DNA of 64,000 nt from Nocardioides sp. HDW12B (GCF_011299595.1 NZ_CP049867.1:558001-622000); one strand, 5' to 3'; counted from the stretch's first letter, positions 42,848 through 52,704 are shown. The notes: generated by a model from the sequence alone, not told the origin. Program-made: numbers and translations.

Positions 42848-44221
42848 TTGACCCGCGGGGGGCCCCAGGTTGGGGGAGCCCGGGTCTTCGGCACCGACGG
42901 TGTCCGGGGCCTGGCCAACGGCTTGCTGACGGCCGAGCTCGCGCTCGACCTGTCGGTCGCGGCCGCTCACGTGCTCGGCGAGGCCGGGGCCTTCGAGGGC
43001 CACCGGCCCCGCGCCGTCGTCGGTCGGGACACGCGGCTGTCGGGGGAGTTCCTCCAGGCGGCCGTCGTGGCCGGCCTGGCCTCGGCCGGGGTCGACGTGC
43101 TCGACCTCGGGGTGCTGCCCACGCCAGGCGTCGCGCACCTGACCTCCGCCCTCGGCGTGGACCTGGGCGTGATGATCTCGGCGAGCCACAACCCGATGCC
43201 CGACAACGGCATCAAGTTTCTGGCCCGCGGCGGCCTCAAGCTCGACGACGACATCGAGCACGTCATCGAGGGCCGTCTGCGTGAGCCCTGGGACCGACCC
43301 ACCGGCGCGAAGGTCGGGCGGATCTCCCCCTACGCCACCGCGGTCGACGAGTACGCCGCGCACCTGACCGCGACCGTCCCCGGCGACCTGGCCGGTCTCC
43401 GGGTCGTCCTGGACTGCGCCCACGGCGCGGCCTACCAGGCCGGCCCCCGGGCGCTGCGCGCCGCCGGCGCCGACGTCGTCGCGATCTGCGCCGAGCCGGA
43501 CGGGCGGAACATCAACGACGGCTGCGGCTCGACCCACCTCGAGGTCCTGCAGGCGGCTGTGCTCGAGCACGGCGCCGACGCGGGCTTCGCCCTCGACGGC
43601 GACGCCGACCGGTGCCTGGCCGTCGACGCCTCCGGCGCGGTGGTCGACGGCGACCAGATCCTGGCCGTGCTGGCGCTCGCCCTGCGTGACGCCGGGCGCC
43701 TGCACCGCGACACCGTCGTGGCCACCGTCATGAGCAACCTCGGCTTCGTGCAGGCCATGGAGCGCGAGGGCGTCACCGTCGAGCAGACCAAGGTCGGCGA
43801 CCGCTACGTGCTCGAGTCGATGAAGGCCCACGGCTTCACCCTCGGGGGCGAGCAGTCGGGCCACGTCATCCTCAGCGAGCACGCCACCACCGGCGACGGC
43901 ATCCTCACCGCGCTGCAGGTGCTGGCGCGGATGGCGGCCACCGGTCGGTCCCTGACCGACCTGGCGGGCGTCATGACCCGGCTGCCGCAGATCCTCGTCA
44001 ACGTGCCGGACGTCGACAAGTCCCGGGCGAGCTCCGACCCGGACGTCGCTGCCGCGGTGGCCGAGGCCGAGGCCGAGCTGGCCGGCCGCGGACGCGTGCT
44101 GCTGCGACCCTCGGGCACCGAGTCGCTGGTCCGGGTGATGGTCGAGGCCGAGAGCGAGGAGCAGGCCGCCCAGGTGGCTCACCGGCTCGCCGACGTGGTG
44201 AAGAAACACCTCGCGCTCTGA
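42848..44221 (+). CDS. glmM: Phosphoglucosamine mutase
   Basis: The 457-aa enzyme converts glucosamine-6-phosphate to glucosamine-1-phosphate for UDP-GlcNAc synthesis. The active-site serine is Ser113 in [15 protein letters not shown], the metal loop is [11 protein letters not shown], the sugar-binding loop is GGEQSGHVI, and the phosphate-binding loop is [15 protein letters not shown]. The start is TTG at 42848, followed within a few residues by the conserved [13 protein letters not shown]; no better start exists downstream. It follows rpsI by four bases. glmS, which makes its substrate, is 3.7 kb away. Confidence 0.97.
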   Translation: MTRGGPQVGGARVFGTDGVRGLANGLLTAELALDLSVAAAHVLGEAGAFEGHRPRAVVGRDTRLSGEFLQAAVVAGLASAGVDVLDLGVLPTPGVAHLTSALGVDLGVMISASHNPMPDNGIKFLARGGLKLDDDIEHVIEGRLREPWDRPTGAKVGRISPYATAVDEYAAHLTATVPGDLAGLRVVLDCAHGAAYQAGPRALRAAGADVVAICAEPDGRNINDGCGSTHLEVLQAAVLEHGADAGFALDGDADRCLAVDASGAVVDGDQILAVLALALRDAGRLHRDTVVATVMSNLGFVQAMEREGVTVEQTKVGDRYVLESMKAHGFTLGGEQSGHVILSEHATTGDGILTALQVLARMAATGRSLTDLAGVMTRLPQILVNVPDVDKSRASSDPDVAAAVAEAEAELAGRGRVLLRPSGTESLVRVMVEAESEEQAAQVAHRLADVVKKHLAL

Positions 44222-44247
44222 TTCCCCGGGGCCCTAGCCTGGCGGCC

Positions 44248-45282
44248 ATGAGCATCGCTGTGGTCGACCCCGCCGACGACGACGTCCTCCGCGCGGTCTG
44301 GTCGGTGGCCCGCGCCGCGCACGACCTGCGCCCCCACAACACCTACTGGGCGTGGGAGCCCTTCCGGGCCACCCAGCGCACGCCCCGGTCCGACCTCGAG
44401 ACCGTCCTGCTCGCGGCGTACGACGACCGGGGCGATGACCGGGGTGCGTCAGGCGGGCCGGGGGCGGTCGTCGGGATGGTCGAGCTCCAGCTCTTCGGCC
44501 AGGCCAACCCCCACCTGGCCGCCGCCGACCTCCACGTCCACCCCGACCACCGTGGGCGCGGGGTCGGGACGGCCCTGCTGGCCGAGCTCGAGCGTCGCGT
44601 GACCGAGGCGGGGCGGACGGCGCTGCTCATGGAGGTCTTCGTGACCCCCGGGGAGACGTCGCCGGGTCGCGACTTCGGGCTCCGGCGCGGGTTCTCGGTC
44701 GCCATGGAGGAGGGCTTCAAGGCCTGCGACCTCGGCGCGACCGAGGACCGGTGGGACGCCCTCGAGGCGGAGGCGGCCCCGCGCCATGACGGCTACCGCC
44801 TCGTCACGTGGCAGCGGCGGGTGCCCGAGGAGCTGATGGCGGCCTACTGCCGGTTGCAGAGCGTCTTCCTCGACGAGGCGCCCCTGGGCGAGATGGAGAT
44901 CCAGGCCGAGCCGTGGGACGCGAAGCGTGTCCATGAGCGCGACGACCGCCTGGCCGGTGCCGGGCGGCACCAGATCGGGGCGGTGGCGCTGGCGCCCGAC
45001 GGGTCGCCGGCGGGGCTGTGCGAGCTGTCGGTCGCCGAGGCGGACCCCGCCGTCGGCATGCAGGGCATCACCCTGGTGCTGCCCGAGCACCGCGGGCACC
45101 GGCTCGGGATGGCGCTGAAGATCGCCACCCAGCGCGCGCTGCGCACCGCCGAGCCGCGCTGCACCCACGTCTTCACCGACAACGCCGACGTGAACGTCCA
45201 CATGAACGCCGTCAACGACCAGCTCGGGTTCGAGACCGTGGAGCACCTGCTGGAGCTGCAGAAGACCTGGCCCCGCGACTGA
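44248..45282 (+). CDS. GNAT family N-acetyltransferase, two GNAT domains
   Basis: The 344-aa protein contains two GNAT modules. The first (about 1-170) has the acetyl-CoA loop HVHPDHRGRGVGTALLAELE. The second (about 185-340) is divergent, with TLVLPEHRGHRLGMALKIAT and TDNADVNVHMNAVNDQLGFE, similar to the mycothiol synthase-like arrangement. The TDN...N..MN.LGF end is common in actinobacterial GNATs of unknown substrate. It is not MshD, since other parts differ. ATG at 44248, 26 bp after glmM; co-transcription is possible. Confidence 0.85.
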   Translation: MSIAVVDPADDDVLRAVWSVARAAHDLRPHNTYWAWEPFRATQRTPRSDLETVLLAAYDDRGDDRGASGGPGAVVGMVELQLFGQANPHLAAADLHVHPDHRGRGVGTALLAELERRVTEAGRTALLMEVFVTPGETSPGRDFGLRRGFSVAMEEGFKACDLGATEDRWDALEAEAAPRHDGYRLVTWQRRVPEELMAAYCRLQSVFLDEAPLGEMEIQAEPWDAKRVHERDDRLAGAGRHQIGAVALAPDGSPAGLCELSVAEADPAVGMQGITLVLPEHRGHRLGMALKIATQRALRTAEPRCTHVFTDNADVNVHMNAVNDQLGFETVEHLLELQKTWPRD

Positions 45283-45318
45283 GCCGCGGTCAGGTGGGGC
45301 GGAGCGCCGGAGGCGGGG

Positions 45319-45795
45319 TCAGGCGGTCTGCTGCGCGTCGAGCTTGCGCAGGAGGTTGGCCGAGAACCGGTCGCCCATCCGGGTCATCACGCTGCCCATG
45401 ACCTTGTTCACCGACCGGGCCGCCACCTTCGGCAGGGGCAGGTCGACGCACACCTCGAGCTTGACCGCGAGGTGGGTGCCCCGCTCGTGGTCCTCGAGCT
45501 GGTACCACCCGGCGACGGCGGCGCGCTCCGGCTTGCCGCCCGGCGGGGCGTGCTCGAACTCGATGCGCGTCTCGGGGTCGAAGGTCATCTTCTCGGTGAA
45601 GGCCGGCGCGACGCTCACGCCGAGCACCGGGATGCGCCCCATCTGCCAGCGCCAGAGGTCACCGTCGGCGGTGATCTCGTTGAGGAACGGCGTCAGCTCC
45701 GGCAGGGCCTTCGGGTCGGTGAGGATCTCCCAGACCGCCGATCGGTCGGCCGAGACCACGGCCTCGTTCTCTGTCGTCGCGGTGAATCGAGCCAC
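45319..45795 (-). CDS. SRPBCC family protein
   Basis: The 158-aa protein has the START/Bet v1-like SRPBCC layout: RFTATTENEAVVSADRSAVW, ILTDPKALPELTPFLNEI, then beta strands (RIEFEHAPPGG, WYQLEDHERGTHLAVKLEV) and the long C-terminal helix VAARSVNKVMGSVMTRMGDR. The fold binds hydrophobic ligands. Function is unknown. ATG at 45795; it converges on the GNAT gene with a 36-bp gap. Confidence 0.85.
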   Translation of the reverse strand: MARFTATTENEAVVSADRSAVWEILTDPKALPELTPFLNEITADGDLWRWQMGRIPVLGVSVAPAFTEKMTFDPETRIEFEHAPPGGKPERAAVAGWYQLEDHERGTHLAVKLEVCVDLPLPKVAARSVNKVMGSVMTRMGDRFSANLLRKLDAQQTA

Positions 45796-45827
45796 GCCTG
45801 CATCTCCTCCGAGTCGGACCCCTGGTC

Positions 45828-45856
45828 GGGTGGGACGGGGCCCCGGGGGCCCACCC
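45828..45856. terminator. GC hairpin between the DUF389 and SRPBCC genes
   Basis: GGGTGGG (45828-45834) pairs with CCCACCC (45850-45856), with GGGGCCCC inside. It could end the leftward DUF389 transcript or form part of the SRPBCC leader; no U-tract is visible. The flanking 45796-45899 sequence holds no gene. Confidence 0.5.
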
Positions 45857-45899
45857 TCTCAGGTCTCCCCACCTGCGGGCCTCGCCAACCTCACCGACC

Positions 45900-46844
45900 T
45901 CACCAACCGTGGAGCCGGGGTCCGCGCCCGCCCTTGTGCGACCAGTAGACGCGCTGGGCGAGCAGCGTGAGGGCACCGGCGACGACCATGCCGGCGATGT
46001 TGATGTTCAGCTGCAGGAACGCCGGCCACACCTCGTGCCACACCCCGGTGCCGAGGCACAGCGCGATCGTGCCGGCGGCGGGCACCGTGGTGACGGAGAT
46101 GAAGACGCCGACGAGCGGGCCCGACTTGTCGCTGGTCAGCGACAGCACCCCGGCGACCCCGGCCAGCAGCGCGATGACGAGCGACCAGCCGTCGGGGTGG
46201 ACGATGAACTCGGTGAGCCGACCGGACGAGGCGTCGCGGATCGTGGAGTTCCCGGTGACGTGGACCAGGACCCAGAACGGCACCGCGGCCGCCACCGCGA
46301 TCAGGTAGCCGAGCACGAGCGTGCGCAGCGCCATCGGCAGGATGCTGAGCCGTGGCCGAGCCAGGGCCACGCAGATGGCGGCGATGGGGGAGAACTCCGG
46401 GCCCACCACCATGGCGCCGATGATGAGGATGGGCTGGTCGAGCAGCCGGCCGGTGCCGGCGATGAGCACGGCCAGGGTGAGGAAGGCCAGGTAGGCGAAC
46501 GACATCCGGCTCTCCTTGCGGACCCGGTCCTCCACGACGTCCCACACCAGGCCGTCGTCGGGGTGCCCCGGGGCCGCCTTCTCCGCGGCCTCGGCCGCGT
46601 CGGAGAGCAGGGTGGCGGGCTCGGTCAGCATGATCGAGCCGTCGTGGTGCAGGCCCAGGCCGTGCAGCCGGGTGGTGATGCCGTGGGCGCCCTCGCGGGC
46701 GACGTCGGCGATGACGAGGCAGCCGTCGGGCTTGCAGTAGGCGCCCTCGAAGACGGCCACGTTGGTGACGCCGTCGTCCTCGGACAGCAGGGAGACGACC
46801 TCCTCGGACAGGTGCGACGGCACCCGCAGCTGCATGTGGATCAT
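45900..46844 (-). CDS. DUF389 membrane protein
   Basis: The 314-aa protein has a soluble ACT-like N-terminal region (1 to about 75, MQLRVPSHLSEEVVSLLSED) and about six transmembrane helices. It has the DUF389 signature ILIIGAMVVGPEFSPIAAIC and TSDKSGPLVGVFISVTTVPA. Family function is unknown; proposals include transport or signalling. ATG at 46844 is preceded by GAGAGGTGG. It is read in the same direction as coaA and starts about 50 bp after it, so read-through is possible. Confidence 0.9.
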   Translation of the reverse strand: MIHMQLRVPSHLSEEVVSLLSEDDGVTNVAVFEGAYCKPDGCLVIADVAREGAHGITTRLHGLGLHHDGSIMLTEPATLLSDAAEAAEKAAPGHPDDGLVWDVVEDRVRKESRMSFAYLAFLTLAVLIAGTGRLLDQPILIIGAMVVGPEFSPIAAICVALARPRLSILPMALRTLVLGYLIAVAAAVPFWVLVHVTGNSTIRDASSGRLTEFIVHPDGWSLVIALLAGVAGVLSLTSDKSGPLVGVFISVTTVPAAGTIALCLGTGVWHEVWPAFLQLNINIAGMVVAGALTLLAQRVYWSHKGGRGPRLHGW

Positions 46845-46894
46845 CGCGCCGCCACCTCTCCTCGTCTCTCCCCGCGTCTGTAAGCCGCTGCTCG

Positions 46895-47875
46895 TCAGAG
46901 CTTCCGCAGCCGGACCCAGCTGACCGAGTGGTCGCCGGCCTTGCGCAGCACGAGCGTGGCGCGCGAGCGTGTCGGGGCGATGTTGCGGGCCAGGTTGGGA
47001 CCGTTGATGGTGTCCCAGATCCGCCCCGCCTCCTCGACCGCCTGGTCCTCGGACAGGTCGGCGTACTTGGTGAAGTACGACGTCGGGTCGCGGAAGGCGG
47101 TCTCGCGCAGCCGCAGGAAGCGCTCGGTGTACCAGCGCCTGATGTCGGTGCGCGAGGCGTCGACGTAGACGGAGAAGTCGAAGAAGTCGCTGACGGCGAG
47201 CCCGGCGGTGCCGTCCTCGCGCATCCGCGCCGGCTGGAGGACGTTGAGGCCCTCGATCACCACGATGTCGGGGCTGTTGACCACCACGGGCTGGTCGGGC
47301 GTGACGTCGTAGGTCAGGTGGGAGTAGGTCGGCGCCAGCACCGTGTCCTTGCCGGACTTGATGTCGATGACGAAGCGCAGCAGCGCCTTGCGGTCGTAGG
47401 ACTCGGGGAAGCCCTTGCGGTCCAGCAGGCCGCGGCGGCGCAGCTCGTCGTTGGGGTAGAGGAACCCGTCGGTCGTCACGAGCGCGACGGACGGGTGGGC
47501 CGGCCAGTGCGCGAGCATCTGCTGCAGCACCCGGGCGGTGGTCGACTTGCCGACGGCCACCGACCCCGCGACGCCGATGACGAAGGGCGTCCGCGGCGGT
47601 TGCGGCTGGTCGAGGAAGGTCTCCTGGGCCCGGTGCAGCGCGCCGGACGCCTCGACGTACAGGCTGAGCAGGCGTGAGACGGGCAGGTAGACCTGCTCGA
47701 CCTCGTCGAGGTCGAGCTCGTCGCCGAGACCGCGGACGCGGTCGATCTCGGCGGCGCTCAGCGGCTGCTGGGTGGCCGCCCCCAGCGCCGACCACGCGCT
47801 GCGGTCGAGCTCGACGTAGGGGGAGGTGTCGCGGTCGACAGGGGTGCCCGAGCGGACCTGCGCGGCAGAAGCCAT
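46895..47875 (-). CDS. coaA: Type I pantothenate kinase
   Basis: The 326-aa enzyme phosphorylates pantothenate in the first step of coenzyme A synthesis. Walker A is [19 protein letters not shown] (about 100-118), followed by [47 protein letters not shown] and [13 protein letters not shown]. This is the E. coli-type (CoA-inhibited) form. The ATG at 47875 lies only five or six bases downstream of a -10-like CACAAT, so the mRNA may be leaderless. Starts of coaA and glmS are 38 bp apart. Confidence 0.97.
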   Translation of the reverse strand: MASAAQVRSGTPVDRDTSPYVELDRSAWSALGAATQQPLSAAEIDRVRGLGDELDLDEVEQVYLPVSRLLSLYVEASGALHRAQETFLDQPQPPRTPFVIGVAGSVAVGKSTTARVLQQMLAHWPAHPSVALVTTDGFLYPNDELRRRGLLDRKGFPESYDRKALLRFVIDIKSGKDTVLAPTYSHLTYDVTPDQPVVVNSPDIVVIEGLNVLQPARMREDGTAGLAVSDFFDFSVYVDASRTDIRRWYTERFLRLRETAFRDPTSYFTKYADLSEDQAVEEAGRIWDTINGPNLARNIAPTRSRATLVLRKAGDHSVSWVRLRKL

Positions 47876-47913
47876 GGCTCATTGTGGACCACGGGGGCAC
47901 TAGGATCGCCGCC
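47876..47913. promoter_or_regulatory. Compact divergent promoter region coaA/glmS
   Basis: Only 38 bp separate the two start codons. TAGGAT (47901-47906) lies seven bases before the glmS ATG, and CACAAT (minus strand, about 47887-47882) lies six bases before the coaA ATG. With these as -10 boxes both transcripts would begin at or within a base or two of the ATG, and each promoter would extend into the other gene. There is no Shine-Dalgarno for either gene. Confidence 0.55.
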
Positions 47914-49758
47914 ATGTGCGGAATCGTGGGGTACGTCGGGGAGCGCTCGGCCGAGCGTGTGGTCATCGATGGGCTGCGGCGGCTGGAGTACCGCGGCTAC
48001 GACTCGGCGGGGGTCGCGCTCGTCCACGAGGGCACCCTGGTGGGCGACAAGAAGGCCGGCAAGCTGGCCAACCTGGTCAAGGCGCTCGACGAGACCCCGC
48101 TGCCGGAGACGACCACCGGCATCGGCCACACCCGCTGGGCCACGCACGGCCCGCCGACCGACGGCAACGCGCACCCGCACCTGGGCACCGAGCGCCGCGT
48201 CGGGGTCGTGCACAACGGCATCATCGAGAACTTCGCGCACCTGCGCGGCGAGCTCGAGGCCGAGGGCGTGACGATGAGCTCCGACACCGACACCGAGGTG
48301 GCCGCGCACCTGCTCGAGCGCGAGGTCCGCGGCGGCGCGACGCTCACCCAGGCCATGCAGGCCGTCTGCCGCCGGCTCGAGGGTGCCTTCACCCTCGTCG
48401 CGGTCGACGCCGAGGACGCCGACCGCGTGGTCGCCGCCCGCCGCAACTCCCCGCTCGTGGTCGGGGTCGGGCAGGGCGAGAACTTCCTGGCCTCCGACGT
48501 GGCCGCCTTCATCGAGCACACCCGCGACGCGCTGGAGCTCGGGCAGGACCAGGTCGTGACGATCACCGCCGAGGGCGTGGAGGTCACCGACTTCGACGGC
48601 GTCGCCGTCGAGCCGACCGCGTTCCACGTCGACTGGGACCTCTCCGCGGCGGAGAAGGACGGCTTCGACTGGTTCATGCGCAAGGAGATCTTCGAGCAGC
48701 CGCGCGCCATCGCCGACTCCCTGCTGGGACGCCACGACGAGGCCGGCCGGCTCCAGCTCGACGAGCTGCGGATGAGCGTCGAGGACCTGCGCTCGGTCGA
48801 CAAGATCATCATCACCGCGTGCGGGACGGCCTTCTACGCGGGCCTGGTCGCGAAGTACGCCATCGAGCACTGGACGCGCATCCCCTGCGAGGTCGAGCTC
48901 GCCCACGAGTTCCGCTACCGCGACCCGATCCTGACCCGCGACACGCTCGTGGTCGCGATCAGCCAGTCCGGCGAGACCGCCGACACCCTGATGGCGATCC
49001 GCCACGCGCGCGAGCAGCACTCCAAGGTGCTCGCGATCTGCAACACCAACGGCGCCACGATCCCGCGCGAGTCCGACGCGGTGATCTACACCCACGCCGG
49101 TCCCGAGATCGGGGTGGCCTCGACCAAGGGGTTCATGACCCAGCTCATCGCGTGCTACCTGCTCGGCCTCTACCTGGCCCAGGTGCGCGGCACGAAGTAC
49201 GCCGAGGAGATCCGCGACGTCGTGGAGGAGCTGGCGCAGATGCCGGACCGCGTCGCGACGATGCTCGAGCGCTGCGACGAGGTCTACGAGCTGGCCCGCG
49301 AGCTCGAGGACGCCGGCTCGGTGCTGTTCCTGGGGCGCCACGCCGGCTTCCCGGTGGCGCTGGAGGGGGCGCTCAAGCTCAAGGAGCTCGCCTACATCCA
49401 CGCCGAGGGCTTCGCGGCCGGCGAGCTCAAGCACGGGCCGATCGCGCTGATCGAGAAGGACCTGCCCGTCTTCTGCGTCATCCCGCCCCGGGGCCGGGAC
49501 TTCCTGCACGACAAGATGCTCAGCGGGATCCAGGAGGTGCGGGCCCGCGGGGCGCGCACCATCGTCGTGGTCGAGGAGGGCGACGACACGGTCGTGCCCT
49601 ACGCCGACACGATCATCCGCATCCCGGTGTCGTCGACGCTGCTGCAGCCGCTGGCCGCGGTCGTGCCGCTGCAGCTGTTCGCCTGCGAGCTGGCCACGGT
49701 CAAGGGCCACGACGTCGACCAGCCGCGCAACCTCGCCAAGTCCGTCACGGTCGAGTAG
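47914..49758 (+). CDS. glmS: Glutamine-fructose-6-phosphate aminotransferase (isomerizing)
   Basis: The 614-aa enzyme makes glucosamine-6-phosphate. The N-terminal glutaminase domain starts CGIVGYVG with nucleophile Cys2 (after Met removal) and has THGPPTDGNAHPH. Two SIS domains follow, with ITACGTAFYAGLVAKYAIEH, VVAISQSGETADTLMAIRHA and GRHAGFPVALEGALKLKELA. The C-terminus DQPRNLAKSVTVE is the universal ending. ATG at 47914 must be the start because Cys2 is catalytic. No glmS ribozyme is present in the 38-bp upstream gap. Confidence 0.99.
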   Translation: MCGIVGYVGERSAERVVIDGLRRLEYRGYDSAGVALVHEGTLVGDKKAGKLANLVKALDETPLPETTTGIGHTRWATHGPPTDGNAHPHLGTERRVGVVHNGIIENFAHLRGELEAEGVTMSSDTDTEVAAHLLEREVRGGATLTQAMQAVCRRLEGAFTLVAVDAEDADRVVAARRNSPLVVGVGQGENFLASDVAAFIEHTRDALELGQDQVVTITAEGVEVTDFDGVAVEPTAFHVDWDLSAAEKDGFDWFMRKEIFEQPRAIADSLLGRHDEAGRLQLDELRMSVEDLRSVDKIIITACGTAFYAGLVAKYAIEHWTRIPCEVELAHEFRYRDPILTRDTLVVAISQSGETADTLMAIRHAREQHSKVLAICNTNGATIPRESDAVIYTHAGPEIGVASTKGFMTQLIACYLLGLYLAQVRGTKYAEEIRDVVEELAQMPDRVATMLERCDEVYELARELEDAGSVLFLGRHAGFPVALEGALKLKELAYIHAEGFAAGELKHGPIALIEKDLPVFCVIPPRGRDFLHDKMLSGIQEVRARGARTIVVVEEGDDTVVPYADTIIRIPVSSTLLQPLAAVVPLQLFACELATVKGHDVDQPRNLAKSVTVE

Positions 49759-49764
49759 GCCGCG

Positions 49765-50118
49765 GTGATCCTCGGGCTCGGCATCGACGTGTGCGACATC
49801 GAGCGCTTCGGCGCATCCTTGGATCGCACGCCCGAGCTGCGGGACCGGCTGTTCACCGCCGCCGAGCGCGACCGCCCGCTGGCCTCGCTGGCCGCCCGCT
49901 TCGCGGCCAAGGAGGCGCTGGCCAAGGCGCTCGGCGCCCCGGTCGGGCTGGCCTGGCACGACGTCGAGGTCGTCTCGGAGTCGTCGGGACGGCCGCGGCT
50001 GGCGATGACCGGGACCGTGGCCGACGCGTGCGACGCGCTGGGGGTGGCCTCGACCCACCTGTCGTTGTCCCACGACGCGGGGATCGCCTCGGCGGTCGTG
50101 GTGCTGGAGGGCTCGTGA
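49765..50118 (+). CDS. acpS: Holo-acyl-carrier-protein synthase
   Basis: The 117-aa enzyme transfers phosphopantetheine from CoA to acyl carrier protein. Motifs are [18 protein letters not shown] with the metal-binding Asp, [13 protein letters not shown] with the metal-binding Glu, and [20 protein letters not shown]. Starts at GTG 49765, six bases after glmS; its stop overlaps the nnr GTG. The glmS-acpS-nnr order is typical of actinobacteria. Confidence 0.96.
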   Translation: MILGLGIDVCDIERFGASLDRTPELRDRLFTAAERDRPLASLAARFAAKEALAKALGAPVGLAWHDVEVVSESSGRPRLAMTGTVADACDALGVASTHLSLSHDAGIASAVVVLEGS

Positions 50119-51539
50119 GGTCGGCCCACACCGCGCAGCAGGTGCGTGAGGCCGAGGAGCCGCTGCTGGCGGCCGGGCCCGAGGGTGCGCTGATGAAGCG
50201 GGCCTCGGCCGGCCTCGCGACGGCGCTCGCGACCTACCTGGGACGCGTGTACGGCGCGCGGGTGCTGCTGCTCGTCGGCGCCGGCAACAACGGCGGCGAC
50301 GCGTTGTACGCCGGGGCGTCCCTGGCCGGGCGCGGCGCTCGGGTGGACGCGCTGCTGCTGGTGCCCGGCAGGGTCCACCCCGACGGTCTGGCCGCCTTCC
50401 GGTCCGCCGGCGGCCGCGTCGTGGACCGGGTGGCGCGGGTGGACGGCCGGCCGCGCACGGCGTACGACGTGGCGGTGGACGGGATCGTCGGGATCGGGGG
50501 CTCCGGCCCGCTGCGGCCGGAGGCGGCCGAGGTGGTGGCGGCGCTGGACGGGATCCCCTTCGTGGCCGTCGACGTGCCCTCGGGTGTCGACGTCGACAGC
50601 GGACGCGTCGAGGGCCCGCACGTGCGAGCCGCGCTCACCGTCACCTTCGGCACCCACAAGGCGGTGCACCTGGTCGACCCTGGCGCCCAGGCGTGCGGAG
50701 TCGTCGAGCTGGTCGACATCGGCCTCTACCCGCCGGTTGCCCCGATCGAGGCGCTCCAGGCCACCGACGTGCGCGACCTGCTGCCGGTGCCGTCGCCGAG
50801 CGCCCACAAGTACACGCGCGGCGTGGTCGGGGTCCGCGCCGGATCCGACCGCTACCGCGGCGCCGGGGTGCTCAGCGTCGCCGGTGCCGCCTCGGGGCTC
50901 GCGGGCATGGTGCGCTTCGTGCCGGCCGGTGCCGGCGGCGGTCAGGGACCCGGTGTCGTCGACCTCGTGCAGGCCGCCCACCCCGAGATCGTGGTGGGGG
51001 AGGGCCGCGTGCAGGCCTGGGTCGTCGGGTCCGGCGGCGGTGAGGACGCCGCCGAGCAGCTGCGCGAGGCGTGTCGCGACGGGGTCCCGGTGGTGGTCGA
51101 CGCCGACGCCCTCGCGGAGGTGAGCGGCCCGCTCGGCGTACCGGCCGTGCTGACACCGCACGCGGGCGAGCTCGCCCGGATGCTCGGGGTGGAGCGCCAG
51201 GAGGTCGAGGCCGACCAGCTGGCCCACGCCCGGCAGGCGGCCGAGCGGTACGACGCCGTGGTGCTGCTCAAGAACCGCCACACCTTGGCCGCCCACCCGG
51301 ACGGCCGGGTGCGGGTCACGACGGTCGGCCCGCCGTGGCTCGCGACCGCCGGAGCGGGGGACGTGCTCGGGGGCCTGGTCGGGGCACTGCTCGCCGCAGG
51401 CCTGTCGCCACTCGACGCCGCGAGCGTGGGGTCGTGGCTGCACGGTGCAGCCGCTGCCTTCGCCGGACGGGGTGGTCCGCTGACCGCCTCCGACGTGGCC
51501 CGGGCGATCCCTGACGTGTGCGCCCGGCTGCTGCGCTGA
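50115..51539 (+). CDS. nnr: Bifunctional NAD(P)H-hydrate epimerase / ADP-dependent dehydratase
   Basis: The 474-aa fusion repairs hydrated NAD(P)H. The N-terminal YjeF-N epimerase (about 1-215) has [16 protein letters not shown] and [16 protein letters not shown]. The C-terminal ribokinase-like dehydratase (about 225-474) has [41 protein letters not shown] and [20 protein letters not shown] with the catalytic Asp. GTG at 50115 overlaps the acpS stop (GTGA). In other actinobacteria alr usually follows soon after; here about 6.1 kb of array DNA and an HNH gene lie between. Confidence 0.95.
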   Translation: MRSAHTAQQVREAEEPLLAAGPEGALMKRASAGLATALATYLGRVYGARVLLLVGAGNNGGDALYAGASLAGRGARVDALLLVPGRVHPDGLAAFRSAGGRVVDRVARVDGRPRTAYDVAVDGIVGIGGSGPLRPEAAEVVAALDGIPFVAVDVPSGVDVDSGRVEGPHVRAALTVTFGTHKAVHLVDPGAQACGVVELVDIGLYPPVAPIEALQATDVRDLLPVPSPSAHKYTRGVVGVRAGSDRYRGAGVLSVAGAASGLAGMVRFVPAGAGGGQGPGVVDLVQAAHPEIVVGEGRVQAWVVGSGGGEDAAEQLREACRDGVPVVVDADALAEVSGPLGVPAVLTPHAGELARMLGVERQEVEADQLAHARQAAERYDAVVLLKNRHTLAAHPDGRVRVTTVGPPWLATAGAGDVLGGLVGALLAAGLSPLDAASVGSWLHGAAAAFAGRGGPLTASDVARAIPDVCARLLR

Positions 51540-51658
51540 GGCACTGCCCCTCGCCGGGGAGCGCCGTGCAGGTGTCCGCGGACGAGTACGCGCGATAAGC
51601 GGCCTCGCACTCACTGACGAGATCGACCCGCGGGGCTTGTCCGCGCCACCACAGGACT

Positions 51659-51709
51659 CCGACCGCTCATCGGCACGACCGCGCGGAACACGGCAGATCA
51701 GGGCGTTGG
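51659..51709 (-). repeat. Array repeat 1 (distal end)
   Basis: On the minus strand: CCAACGCCCT, GATCTGCCGTGTT, CCGCGCGGTCGTGCCGATGA, GCGGTC. It overlaps the last codons and stop (TGA of TGATCTGCC) of the P-loop gene. It aligns base for base with repeat 6 (54104-54153). A weaker CCGCTTATCGCGCG on the minus strand near 51597-51612 may be a decayed further copy; the rest of 51540-51658 holds nothing recognisable. Confidence 0.75.
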
Positions 51710-52144
51710 AGTCACGAGATCCTCGATGACGTCGGCGAGTTCGGATGGAGGACGTTGTCCGTCGAGTTCAAGGGCCCCTCGGCGCAAGAGTGGTTCGAGG
51801 GTGTCCACGTACCGCGCGATCTCGGCACGTTGCTCAGGGGTCTTGCCATAGGGGTTGTTCGTCCGTCTGCTCACTCGCTCGACCAGCACCGGAAGTGGCG
51901 CGCTGAGGAGCACGATGTGCTCGAAGCGGTCATAGAAGCGGCCTTGGTTCTCCACCGTCCCCGAGACGACCACATCATGGTTGGAAGCCAGAAGACGTTG
52001 CATACGTTCTTCGTCCCACGTGCCGTCAGGCAGTGCCCACCCGTCGTAGTCGGTGTCCACCGTCAGGTGTCCTCGACGTCGAAGCGCATCCAAGACAGTG
52101 GTCTTGCCCGCACCTGACATCCCCGTCACTAACACGCGCGCCAT
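51698..52144 (-). CDS. P-loop NTPase / adenylate kinase-like protein (cassette gene A)
   Basis: The 148-aa protein has a Walker A ARVLVTGMSGAGKTTVLDAL at the N-terminus, a lid-like VERVSRRTNNPYGKTPEQRA and EDLVTPTP at the end. It resembles small AAA_18/AAA_33 kinases (shikimate or adenylate kinase-like); the substrate is unknown. ATG 52144 begins the conserved strand; no Shine-Dalgarno precedes it. Leu5 is encoded by TTA. The stop lies inside array repeat 1. Confidence 0.75.
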   Translation of the reverse strand: MARVLVTGMSGAGKTTVLDALRRRGHLTVDTDYDGWALPDGTWDEERMQRLLASNHDVVVSGTVENQGRFYDRFEHIVLLSAPLPVLVERVSRRTNNPYGKTPEQRAEIARYVDTLEPLLRRGALELDGQRPPSELADVIEDLVTPTP

Positions 52145-52178
52145 GGCAAGAACGGTAGTGACCTGGCGACGAGCAGGT

Positions 52179-52220
52179 CCGGTCATCAGCATGACCGCAC
52201 TGTCGCGTCAGATAAGTGCC
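52179..52220 (-). repeat. Array repeat 2 (degenerate)
   Basis: The minus-strand sequence GGCACTTATCTGACGCGAC, AGTGCGGTCATGCTGATGAC, CGGACC aligns with the array consensus at about two thirds of positions. Its arms (GCACTTATC and GATGACCGGAC) are partly complementary. It lies between genes A and B, where a repeat is expected from the array pattern. Confidence 0.5.
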
Positions 52221-52277
52221 TTCGCGCAGCGATGGCTCGCCACCAGGCACAGAGGTCGTCTACGAGGCGTTCCACCG

Positions 52278-52682
52278 CTAAGGGCGAAAGCTGACGCGGA
52301 ACTCGGCGTGGACCTCGCTTTGCAACCGCTCAGCCAGTCGCCGCCCGCGTTCCTCCAGTGGCGGATGCGGCAGCTGACGATGGTGGTGTGCCGTGTCCAT
52401 GTCGCGCACCCACGCAAGTAGATCAGCGATGAGTGAGTCACTGAGGTCTAGCGCCTGCCGTAGCCATGAAGGGTCGTCAGGTAGCAGACCTCCCTCATCC
52501 CAGACGGGGCCGGCGCCCTCGTCCCACATGACTCGAAGCTTCGTGCCTTCGATAGTGGAGTCTGCCGCTTCGTCCCCTTCAGCGGTGGGTCCTTCAGCGT
52601 GAAACGATAAGTAGGTGTCAGCCGGGTAGTCGCCGGGGTGAGGCGGTGCTGGATCGTCCGGGCTGCACTCCATGGCCGCCAT
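52278..52682 (-). CDS. Hypothetical protein (cassette gene B)
   Basis: The 134-aa acidic protein (AAMECSPDDPAPPHPGDYPA at the start, then EGTKLRVMWDEGAGPVWDEG and a helical C-terminus RRLAERLQSEVHAEFRVSF) matches no family I recognise. ATG 52682, or the adjacent ATG 52673, is preferred; the longer frame starting MRAATLAR begins inside the array repeat and is an artefact. A TTA codon encodes Leu in DTYLSFH. Orientation matches the array. Confidence 0.6.
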   Translation of the reverse strand: MAAMECSPDDPAPPHPGDYPADTYLSFHAEGPTAEGDEAADSTIEGTKLRVMWDEGAGPVWDEGGLLPDDPSWLRQALDLSDSLIADLLAWVRDMDTAHHHRQLPHPPLEERGRRLAERLQSEVHAEFRVSFRP

Positions 52683-52704
52683 TTCACCAGAGAGGAAGCG
52701 AGCG

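Noticed and set aside
47876-47913. glmS ribozyme
   Set aside because: The upstream gap is only 38 bp, too short for the ribozyme.
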